Origin: Bacteroidales bacterium
GTDB lineage: Bacteria > Bacteroidota > Bacteroidia > Bacteroidales > BM520
DNA: 5,628 nt
NCBI GenBank assembly: GCA_023230285.1
Contig: JALNXP010000167.1
Span: 1-5,628, forward strand
Direction of reading: 5' to 3'
Part shown: in pieces, positions 1 through 4,962 of the stretch
Layout of the letters: the number at the start of each line of letters is the position of its first letter
Position numbering within the stretch: the stretch's first letter is position 1
Position numbers and translations under genes: made by a program
The notes under the pieces: model-generated
The model's database searches: none
What the model saw: the letters and a program-made list of their open reading frames with translations, nothing else
Told to the model about the DNA's origin: nothing

Positions 1-717
1 CGAAGTCCCAATCACCACGCCACTATCTAAGATTAGGGAGCCGCCGGTAGAAGTGATATTTCCCCCTCCGCTACAGCCGTAATATGAGACATTTGTTACG
101 CTGGAGGTTGCCACGACGGGAGCGCTAAAATCAGGGCTAACCGTGCCAACTATTTCCAGATCTGTGCCTGTTCCTTCAAATCCCGCTGAGCCCGAAGTAC
201 CTGTTGCACCGTAGCCATACATGCGAAATTCTACCGAGCTTCTTAGCTCGGAAAACCCCGTAAGGGTAAGGGAAAACGGTGTCCAGGTTGTTGTCGTATA
301 GGAAACAGTCCCAATATCTGCGGTAAAACCATCTATACTACTACGGAAGGTAAAGGCGTTGGGTCCTGTACCGGAACGTTCCAGCCTAAAATTAAGGGTT
401 GACAATGCCATCTTATAACCGCTTGCAGGAGCGATGCTAAAGGTCATATAATCATTGCCGGTAATTGCACCGTCAAGTGTTCCGCTAGCCCAATTGTTGG
501 CATTAAACCTCCCGCCATTGGTAGCGGCTGTCAAGCCCGCTCCCCGAGCTACAGTTCCGCTGGGAGCAACAGTAGATACGTTTGGGGCAATTACATTTGC
601 TGTTCCGCTTGTTTCATTTCCGGCATAGCTGCTAAATTCCCAGCTCATAAGTGTTACTCCACGGAGCAGTGAAAAGGCGATAACGATTATCGATATTAAT
701 GCAGTTTTTTTAAACAT
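1..717 (-). CDS. Secreted beta-sandwich/FN3-like protein, N-terminal part (runs off left edge)
   Basis: The reading frame is open from an ATG at 717 to the window edge (239 codons, no stop), so only the N-terminus is visible. An AAAGGA ribosome site (727-732) lies 9 nt before the ATG. Residues 1-24 look like a signal peptide: two lysines at 3-4, then a hydrophobic stretch (about 6-18). Residues 26-194 form one Gly/Ser/Thr-rich, beta-rich domain that opens with WEFSSYAGNE, contains LNFRLERSGTGP (108-119) and closes with GTGTDLEIVGTVS. This pattern is seen in secreted proteins of Bacteroidetes-like and Cloacimonadota genomes. Residues 199-239 begin a second module with the GGNITSTGG and SGVVIGTS motifs of fibronectin-like repeats. 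The protein is probably exported and modular, and its missing C-terminus may carry a sorting domain. No enzymatic motif is visible, so the function is unknown. Confidence 0.85.
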   Translation of the reverse strand, partial: MFKKTALISIIVIAFSLLRGVTLMSWEFSSYAGNETSGTANVIAPNVSTVAPSGTVARGAGLTAATNGGRFNANNWASGTLDGAITGNDYMTFSIAPASGYKMALSTLNFRLERSGTGPNAFTFRSSIDGFTADIGTVSYTTTTWTPFSLTLTGFSELRSSVEFRMYGYGATGTSGSAGFEGTGTDLEIVGTVSPDFSAPVVATSSVTNVSYYGCSGGGNITSTGGSLILDSGVVIGTS

Positions 718-781
718 TGCCTTTTATCCTTTAAGCCTCAAGCATGATGAAGTTTAACTCAGCACGATTCTACGACTTAAG

Positions 782-813
782 ATATAAGTAACTCTAAGTG
801 CCCCTTCAGTCAA
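782..813 (-). promoter_or_regulatory. Possible promoter of the left secreted-protein gene
   Basis: On the minus strand a TTGACT box (808-813) is followed after 17 nt by TACTTA (785-790). A second -10 candidate, TTATAT (782-787), lies 20 nt after the -35 box. The match is only moderate. It would leave a leader of about 60 nt before the ATG at 717. Confidence 0.25.
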
Positions 814-842
814 GACTTTTCTTTTGCAGTTTCCTTGCAATT

Positions 843-907
843 ATTGCCCTATCACAGCCCACCCATTTCCCTCTTAGTGTGAGTTGAGAGGGATTTGATA
901 GGAGTGA
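843..907. repeat. 65-nt palindromic intergenic repeat, diverged copy
   Basis: This 65-nt stretch aligns without gaps to 4963-5027, in the same orientation, at 48 of 65 identical positions by hand count. It keeps the outer arms CCTATCA (848-854) and TGATAGG (896-902). An inner 7-bp pairing is also possible, TCCCTCT (868-874) with AGAGGGA (887-893), leaving a bulge on the left side. It holds no open reading frame and sits in the divergent space between the secreted-protein gene and the Fe-S operon. It is most likely a decayed member of an interspersed palindrome family. Confidence 0.65.
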
Positions 908-930
908 AGCAGCAAGAAAATTACATATTT

Positions 931-956
931 AAGTTGACAGAAACGCATATCAAATT
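931..956. promoter_or_regulatory. Candidate Rrf2 operator overlapping the -35 box
   Basis: AAGTTGACA (931-939) and TATCAAATT (948-956) form an inverted repeat matching at 7 of 9 positions around an 8-nt centre. It covers the -35 box and most of the spacer. Its 26-bp size resembles IscR-type sites, and the adjacent gene encodes an Rrf2 regulator. Autorepression from this site is inferred, because AT-rich -35 regions can give such symmetry by chance. Confidence 0.35.
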
Positions 957-961
957 AGTAT
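934..961 (+). promoter_or_regulatory. Promoter of the Fe-S operon
   Basis: A perfect -35 box TTGACA (934-939) is followed after a 16-nt spacer by TAGTAT (956-961, 4 of 6 matches to TATAAT). Transcription would start near 968, giving a leader of about 25 nt. The ribosome site GAGGAG (981-986) is 6 nt from the ATG at 993. Confidence 0.55.
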
Positions 962-992
962 GTATTAAGAGACGACAACAGAGGAGCCGATA

Positions 993-1433
993 ATGGCAGT
1001 TAACACACGTACTGAATACGCGATCAGGGCATTGTTAGAAATAGCTGACAGCCCGCAAGAGGCAGTTAGTGCCCAGAAGATATGCGAAAATCAGGACTTA
1101 CCCAAGAAATATGTTGAGAGATTGCTCAGCAACCTTAAAGCTGCCGGTTTAGTAAGCAGTAGTGCCGGCGCACGTGGCGGATATGCGCTTGCCAAAGAGG
1201 CGAGCGAGATCACGCTGCAGCATGTCTTGATGGCAGTGGCAGATGATTCTTTGAATCCCTCCTGCAATGCTTCGTTGCAACGTTTTTGCCCCGCTGGCAA
1301 GTGTGCCTTAAGCAGCTTTTTTTCGGAATTGGGCGGCAAGGTTCAAGAGCTTTTGTCCGGCTACACGCTGGAAACTATTTATAAATCATGGAAAGGAAGT
1401 ACCGATGAAACACGGAAGAATATATCTAGATAA
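993..1433 (+). CDS. Rrf2/IscR-family Fe-S-responsive transcriptional regulator
   Basis: This 146-residue protein has the usual length and layout of the Rrf2 family. A winged helix-turn-helix spans about residues 1-70. The recognition region runs from SAQKICENQDLPKKYVERLL, and the wing motif GARGGYALAKEASEI follows. Three clustered cysteines, C91, C99 and C104 (spacing Cx7Cx4C), occupy the place where IscR and relatives ligate an Fe-S cluster, although the spacing differs from the Cx5Cx5C of E. coli IscR. A further cysteine, C31, lies in the DNA-binding domain. The ATG at 993 follows GAGGAG with 6 nt spacing. The 3' end overlaps the desulfurase gene by 29 nt in another frame, so the two are probably translationally coupled. 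The likely role is sensing cellular Fe-S status and controlling this operon. The exact effector is inferred, since some Rrf2 proteins sense NO, iron or cysteine instead. Confidence 0.93.
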   Translation: MAVNTRTEYAIRALLEIADSPQEAVSAQKICENQDLPKKYVERLLSNLKAAGLVSSSAGARGGYALAKEASEITLQHVLMAVADDSLNPSCNASLQRFCPAGKCALSSFFSELGGKVQELLSGYTLETIYKSWKGSTDETRKNISR

Positions 1434-2595
1434 TTGCGTAACCACCCAACCCGCACCGGAAGTATTACAGGCGATGCAGCCTTACTTTGAAGAGAAATTC
1501 TGGGTTCCGGGCAGCTTTATCTCCACGGGTGAAACTATAAACGATGCCATAGAGGTTTTTGCCAATACCGTAGCTAGTGCTATCTGGGCAAAGCCCTCAG
1601 AAATCCATTTCTGTTCCGGTGGCACCCTTGCCAATAACATGGCGATAAAGGGTTTGGCTGCTGCGTATGGCAAAACGGGAAACCATGTGATCGTATCGGT
1701 GGTGGATTATCCCGATCTGTTGACCAATGCCGCCTACCTGGAAAAGCACGGCATGGAAGTAACTTATTTAAGCGCGGATGCACAAGGCTTTGTGAATTTA
1801 GCCGAGCTGAAAAACGCCATTCGTAAGGATACCTTCCTGTTTATGACAACTGCCGTTAATCACGTGGTGGGGACTATTCAACCCTTGGCAGAGATCAAGG
1901 CAATTCTAGACGCTGCGGATCATAAGATATACTTCCATGTGGATGCAGGACAGGCTTTTGGCAAGATTCCCCTGGACGTGAAAGAGCTTGGCATAGATAC
2001 CATGGCGATCAGTGCTCATAAAATCCACGGGCCTCAGGGCATCGGTGCGCTGTATCAAAACACCGGAGTTAAACTGGGACAGACTATTCATGGTGTTAAG
2101 CGCGTGGATAACCTGCAGACCGGAGGCTTGAACATTGCCCTCATCGCAGGATTTGCCAAAGCCGTGGAGCTTGCCTTTACAGATTTTGCTGCCACCACCA
2201 AACATTTAAGAGAAATATCGGATTACCTGCTTAGTTCTCTGGAGAACAAAATCCCGGAAATAGAGCTTAATGGACCGCGCGGAGCCAAACGTGCCCCGCA
2301 TAATATCAACGTTTCCATTGCCTATATCGAAGGTGAAGCCATTACCATGATGCTGGATGCTAAAGGGATAACCGTTGCCACTGGAAGTGCTTGCGCTTCG
2401 CAGGGATTGAAGGCAAACTACGTGCTTATGGCGATGGGTAAAAACCATGTGCAAGCCCACGGCTCCATGAAGTTTACCGTCAGCAAATTCACCACTAAAG
2501 CACAAATTGACGAAGTAGTGACAGAACTTGCCGAAATTTCAAAAGAATTAAGAGCCCGCAGCCCGCTTTACAGCGCAACACACAAGGAGAAATAA
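1405..2595 (+). CDS. nifS: Cysteine desulfurase-like PLP enzyme (NifS/IscS family), divergent active site
   Basis: This 396-residue class V aminotransferase-fold protein has near-normal length for NifS/IscS. Family enzymes take sulfur from L-cysteine as a persulfide and pass it to a scaffold. Conserved here are the N-terminal YLD..TT strand, SGGT (71-74), the PLP-pairing HVDAGQ with D180 and Q183, the PLP-binding lysine K206 in SAHK, and the catalytic-loop cysteine C330 in GSACAS. Several normally constant positions differ by comparison with E. coli IscS: the PLP-stacking His is Tyr102, NNE is NHV (152-154), RSGT is QTGG (238-241), and the substrate-binding Arg of SSIRFS is Lys356. The ATG at 1405 follows AAAGGAAG (1392-1399) and lies inside the regulator gene. 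The stop abuts the scaffold ATG. Persulfide delivery to that scaffold is likely, but substrate or kinetics may differ. The symbol reflects family only. Confidence 0.9.
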   Translation: MKHGRIYLDNCVTTQPAPEVLQAMQPYFEEKFWVPGSFISTGETINDAIEVFANTVASAIWAKPSEIHFCSGGTLANNMAIKGLAAAYGKTGNHVIVSVVDYPDLLTNAAYLEKHGMEVTYLSADAQGFVNLAELKNAIRKDTFLFMTTAVNHVVGTIQPLAEIKAILDAADHKIYFHVDAGQAFGKIPLDVKELGIDTMAISAHKIHGPQGIGALYQNTGVKLGQTIHGVKRVDNLQTGGLNIALIAGFAKAVELAFTDFAATTKHLREISDYLLSSLENKIPEIELNGPRGAKRAPHNINVSIAYIEGEAITMMLDAKGITVATGSACASQGLKANYVLMAMGKNHVQAHGSMKFTVSKFTTKAQIDEVVTELAEISKELRARSPLYSATHKEK

Positions 2596-3219
2596 ATGCA
2601 ATATTCACAAAAGGTTTTAGACCACTTTATGCACCCTCACAACGTTGGTAAGATGGAGAATCCCGATGCGGTCGCCACCGAAGGCAGCCCCGCTTGTGGA
2701 GATCAGGTAACCGTATATCTGAAAGTGGATGAAGACAAGCACATCATCGAAGACATCAGCTTTCTTTCCTACGGCTGTGCTTCCAATATTGCCACGGCGT
2801 CAATAATCACCGATTTGGCAAAGGGCAAGAGCCTGGACGAAGCCAAAAAGATAAGCTGGCGTGATGCCATGGAAGCTTTGGATGGCTTGCCTCCCGTGAA
2901 GGTGCATTGCAGTGTTTTAGCTGCGGACACCCTGCAAACCGCGATCTCGAATTATGAGATTGCCCACGGACTGAAGGAAGTGCCCAACTTTAGCAAAGAT
3001 ACCATCGTGGCAGAACTGAAGAAGATAATCTATCCCCAAGTGGGAGAGGATATCGTTAGCCTCAAAATGGTGAAATATGTAGGCTTTGCCGATGGCGAAG
3101 TGCTGATCGACATGAATATGATGAATTTTGACCAATGGCGCGAAAACGTGGCAGAGGAAATTAGAGAGCACTTGGAGAAGTATCCCGAAGTGAAAAACAT
3201 CAAGATAAACTTCCCCTAA
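2596..3219 (+). CDS. nifU: IscU/NifU-type Fe-S scaffold fused to a MIP18/DUF59-like domain
   Basis: Residues 1 to about 125 are a complete IscU-type scaffold. C34 and D36 lie in GSPACGD, C61 in SYGCAS, and H104-C105 in LPPVKVHCS, giving all three cluster-ligating cysteines and the aspartate. LPPVK (98-102) is the motif recognised by HscA-type chaperones. Residues 135-207 are additional: IVAELKKIIYPQVGEDIVSL followed by a GEVLIDMNM strand and a helix ending in PEVKNIKINFP. This resembles the MIP18/DUF59 (FSCA) fold of Fe-S targeting proteins rather than the Nfu domain of classical NifU, and it contains no cysteine, so it cannot bind a cluster as Nfu does. The length of 207 fits neither plain IscU (about 128) nor full NifU (about 300). 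AAGGAG (2584-2589) sits 6 nt before the ATG, and the upstream stop directly precedes it. The role is cluster assembly with the upstream desulfurase. Confidence 0.9.
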   Translation: MQYSQKVLDHFMHPHNVGKMENPDAVATEGSPACGDQVTVYLKVDEDKHIIEDISFLSYGCASNIATASIITDLAKGKSLDEAKKISWRDAMEALDGLPPVKVHCSVLAADTLQTAISNYEIAHGLKEVPNFSKDTIVAELKKIIYPQVGEDIVSLKMVKYVGFADGEVLIDMNMMNFDQWRENVAEEIREHLEKYPEVKNIKINFP

Positions 3220-3260
3220 GTGATTTTGGCTTATAAAGCAACGACTGTAACTGGCTTGTC

Positions 3261-3326
3261 TTGGAGTTCAAAGTGCTTTCTCTAACTATATATGTAATTC
3301 TATCTTGAGAGCACTTTGGACTTCAA
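3261..3326. terminator. Long stem-loop after the Fe-S operon, possible terminator
   Basis: The arms 3261-3282 and 3307-3326 pair over about 17 bp with only two G-U wobbles, followed by a TCTC/GAGA extension and a loop of about 24 nt. The structure begins 42 nt after the scaffold stop codon. It lacks a clear U-tract, so it may be a transcript-end stabiliser or a small inverted-repeat element rather than a classical intrinsic terminator. Confidence 0.45.
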
Positions 3327-3397
3327 AATTCACTTATTTCCACATCGCTGCTTTAGGGGCTAAAAAAGAAAAAGCTGCAATTTTCGGTATCTGTTTT

Positions 3398-3460
3398 AAC
3401 TCTCAATTACGCTGTGTGAGAGTTTTCTGGCCTATTACAAAACTCGTCGCAGTGTAATTG
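3398..3460. repeat. Nested stem-loops with two exclusive foldings
   Basis: In one fold AACTCTCA (3398-3405) pairs perfectly with TGAGAGTT (3417-3424). In the other, 3404-3416 pairs with 3448-3460 (11 of 13 identical, the rest wobble-compatible) and GAGTTTT (3420-3426) pairs with AAAACTC (3439-3445), giving one long hairpin with a 12-nt loop. The stretch has no coding potential that I can see. Its role is unknown. Confidence 0.5.
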
Positions 3461-3481
3461 TAAGTCAAACATCGGTGTAAC

Positions 3482-3516
3482 AGCACTCGCCTCGAGTGCT
3501 AACAGCCGAGGCGGCT
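3482..3516. repeat. Tandem GC-rich hairpin pair with complementary loops
   Basis: AGCACTCG (3482-3489) and CGAGTGCT (3493-3500) pair perfectly around the loop CCT. Three nucleotides later AGCCG (3504-3508) and CGGCT (3512-3516) pair around the loop AGG. The loops are complementary, and CGCCTCG (3488-3494) is the exact reverse complement of CGAGGCG (3507-3513). The element ends exactly where the insertion sequence begins. Confidence 0.6.
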
Positions 3517-3541
3517 TGTCAAGTCCTGATATAGGTTGACT
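3517..3541. repeat. IS terminal inverted repeat, transposase 3' end (IRR)
   Basis: This 25-nt end matches the reverse complement of 4917-4941 at 20 of 25 positions, and the inner 11 nt (ATAGGTTGACT) are identical. Four of the mismatches are within 8 nt of one another at or near the tip. Read outward on the minus strand, the last six bases spell TTGACA, a consensus -35 box. Confidence 0.8.
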
Positions 3542-3591
3542 GATTTTGAGAGGTGATTGGTTTCATTTTTATGTTTAGCGCTACACCCCTA

Positions 3592-4548
3592 CTACACAAA
3601 ATGCCTCCGAATCTCATTTTTAAGATAGAGTGTTTTTTGCTGATAATCAGGGGCAGCATCCGTATCTCCCATCAAAGAACGGTACATCAATGTAGGTGTT
3701 TTGAATCCCAAACTTGTATGTAGCCTGACATTATTATAGAGAGTGATGGCTTGATGGGTTAACTTTGTAGCTGCTGTCAAGTTCGGAATGATATCTCCTA
3801 GCCCGAATTCCTGCTTGAGGATACCGTTTACTCTCTCTGCAACAGCGTTGTCATAGCAATGATTGGGACCTGTCATGCTTATCTGAGCGTTGTTTTTACG
3901 CAATAACTCAAGATAGTTTTTAGAGCAGTACTGAACTCCATGATCGGAGTGGTGTATGAACCCAGCATCAGGATTGGAAAGGTCACAAGCCATTTGGAGA
4001 GCTTCGATGGCACCTTCACTGGCAAGCGAGTTCTTTAGCGCATAACCAATAATCTTGCGACTGGCATAGTCTGTTACCAGGAATAGATAATGATACTTCC
4101 GATCAGGCAACTGAAGGTAGGTGATATCACTTACCCATACCTGATTGACTGCTGTTATTCTCTTGCCCTTCAACAGATTGGGATAACTTGGCAAGTTGTG
4201 TTTACTATAAGTTGTTTGGTGAAAGTACTTGGGAGGTTTTACTAACATCTTGTTTTCTCCCAGCAACTTTAGCAGCATATCTCTGCCAACATTAATCGGT
4301 AAACCATAGCCAGGGTCAGCCAGCATTATTTTAAGCTTCCTTACACCTGTGTGCGGCAGTATACATCGTAATTGCTTAACTCTTTGCAAGATGATCCTCT
4401 CGTAACTCATCTTCTTCTCAATGGCTGCTTGTCTTTTGTAGCGGGCTTGCTTTGAGATACCGAAGATTCTGCAATATCTTTCGTAACTGAATCTCCCTCT
4501 TCGGGATACAGTAATTTCCTTGCATCGGCTAAGGCTTGGTTCCAAGGC
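3592..4548 (-). CDS. IS3-family transposase OrfB, DDE integrase domain (made by -1 frameshift from orfA)
   Basis: OrfB is the catalytic half of the transposase. It lies in the -1 frame relative to orfA and enters from the A9G run at 4548-4557. The only in-frame start near its beginning is a TTG at 4545 without a good ribosome site, so it is most likely made only as an OrfAB fusion of about 432 residues. Counting from that TTG, a helical HTH_21-like region covers about residues 50-100. The rve integrase core follows, with D140 (WVSDITYL), D201 (HHSDHGVQY) and E237 (NAVAERVNGILKQEF). This is a canonical DD(35)E triad with the usual K/R seven residues after E (K244). The C-terminal YNNVRLHTSLGFKTP motif is typical of IS3. 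No internal stop or frameshift is visible, so the enzyme appears intact. It cuts and joins the IS ends. Confidence 0.93.
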   Translation of the reverse strand, partial: ALEPSLSRCKEITVSRRGRFSYERYCRIFGISKQARYKRQAAIEKKMSYERIILQRVKQLRCILPHTGVRKLKIMLADPGYGLPINVGRDMLLKLLGENKMLVKPPKYFHQTTYSKHNLPSYPNLLKGKRITAVNQVWVSDITYLQLPDRKYHYLFLVTDYASRKIIGYALKNSLASEGAIEALQMACDLSNPDAGFIHHSDHGVQYCSKNYLELLRKNNAQISMTGPNHCYDNAVAERVNGILKQEFGLGDIIPNLTAATKLTHQAITLYNNVRLHTSLGFKTPTLMYRSLMGDTDAAPDYQQKTLYLKNEIRRHFV

Positions 4549-4889
4549 TTTTTTTTTACCGGAATACCCAAGTCTATCTCTATCGCATCAACCATGCATT
4601 TCCAAGCAATGGCACGGGTTTCAGCCTCTTCGAGCTGCTTCTTCAACAAAGCCATATCTCGCCTTAAAGTAATCAGTTCAATCTCTTCTTTACTAGTCAT
4701 AATATATACCTGCGTCCCTTTGTTCTTGTACATTCCATACTGAGATATCCATTTGTAGATCGAATTCGTACTACAAATACCGTAAAACCTGCAGGCTTGG
4801 CTAATCGTCATTACGCCGGTTTCTATCTCTTCCACCAGCCTGCGTTTAAACTCTTCGCTATATCGTACTTGAGAGTTGCCTCGTTTCAT
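4407..4889 (-). CDS. IS3-family OrfA, helix-turn-helix DNA-binding protein
   Basis: OrfA is a 160-residue protein starting at the ATG at 4889, chosen because AAGGAG (4897-4902) lies 7 nt upstream. A nearer ATG at 4895 is only 1 nt from that site. A TTG at 4922 lies inside the terminal repeat and has no ribosome site. The N-terminal HTH_Tnp_1-type domain (YSEEFKRRLVEEI, then ISQACRFYGI and SIYKWISQYG) binds the IS ends. A leucine-zipper-like helix follows (EEIELITLRRDMALLKKQLEE) and mediates multimerisation in relatives. At PVKKK the gene crosses the A9G run. Without slippage it continues 46 codons in its own frame, overlapping orfB, to a stop at 4407. That tail is Lys/Arg/Ser-rich. OrfA alone usually regulates transposition, while slippage makes OrfAB. 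Confidence 0.88.
   Translation of the reverse strand: MKRGNSQVRYSEEFKRRLVEEIETGVMTISQACRFYGICSTNSIYKWISQYGMYKNKGTQVYIMTSKEEIELITLRRDMALLKKQLEEAETRAIAWKCMVDAIEIDLGIPVKKKPWNQALADARKLLYPEEGDSVTKDIAESSVSQSKPATKDKQPLRRR
4548..4557 (-). other. Programmed -1 frameshift / slippage site (A9G)
   Basis: On the minus strand nine A residues are followed by G. The zero-frame codons are GTA AAA AAA AAG, which places the heptamer A AAA AAG (4548-4554) in the correct phase for -1 slippage into orfB. A run of nine A also permits RNA polymerase slippage. A small CTTGG/CCAAG palindrome lies just downstream (4535-4546). Confidence 0.85.
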
Positions 4890-4916
4890 TGTCATTCTCC
4901 TTATCCAATGATTTTG

Positions 4917-4941
4917 AGTCAACCTATTTTAGGACGGGTCA
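4917..4941. repeat. IS terminal inverted repeat, transposase 5' end (IRL)
   Basis: Read inward on the minus strand this end starts TGACCCGTCCTAAAATAGG. It pairs with 3517-3541 at 20 of 25 positions. It includes TAAAAT, a good -10 match, at positions 11-16 of the repeat. Confidence 0.82.
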
Positions 4942-4962
4942 CAAATCATCTCGCCAGCAAGC

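Larger units (their letters stand above)
3517..4941 (-). mobile_element. IS3-family insertion sequence, apparently complete (1425 bp)
   Basis: Two overlapping genes (orfA and orfB) lie between 25-bp imperfect inverted repeats that end in TG, at 3517-3541 and 4917-4941 (20 of 25 matching). The 5' end for transposase reading is at 4941. The long orfA, the A9G slippery run and the total length suggest the IS150 subgroup, but this is tentative. TGATTTTGAG occurs as a subterminal direct repeat at both ends (3541-3550 and 4909-4918). I see no 3-4 bp target duplication: the left flank ends GGCT and the right flank begins CAAA. All catalytic residues are intact, so the element could be active or recently so. 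Confidence 0.9.

Noticed and set aside
718..992. Riboswitch or small RNA gene in the divergent intergenic region
   Set aside because: The leader before the regulator is only about 25 nt. The only clear structure is the palindromic repeat, which lies upstream of the promoter.
1091..1339. Minus-strand open frame inside the regulator gene
   Set aside because: It lies wholly antisense to a well-supported Rrf2 gene, has no ribosome site and resembles no family.
1482..2505. Several minus-strand open frames opposite the desulfurase gene
   Set aside because: They are antisense shadows of a conserved coding frame and their translations show no family motif.
2917..3171. Minus-strand open frame opposite the scaffold gene
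   Set aside because: It is antisense to the conserved scaffold and its His/Leu-rich composition comes from the complementary codons.
993..3219. Nitrogen fixation cluster
   Set aside because: NifS/NifU-type names do not imply nitrogen fixation. No nitrogenase gene is present, and the Rrf2 regulator and LPPVK motif fit general Fe-S assembly better.
4543..4545. TTG as an independent start of orfB
   Set aside because: No ribosome site precedes it, and the in-phase A AAA AAG heptamer explains expression by frameshifting.
4920..4922. TTG as the start of orfA
   Set aside because: It lies inside the terminal inverted repeat and has no ribosome site. The ATG at 4889 has AAGGAG 7 nt upstream.
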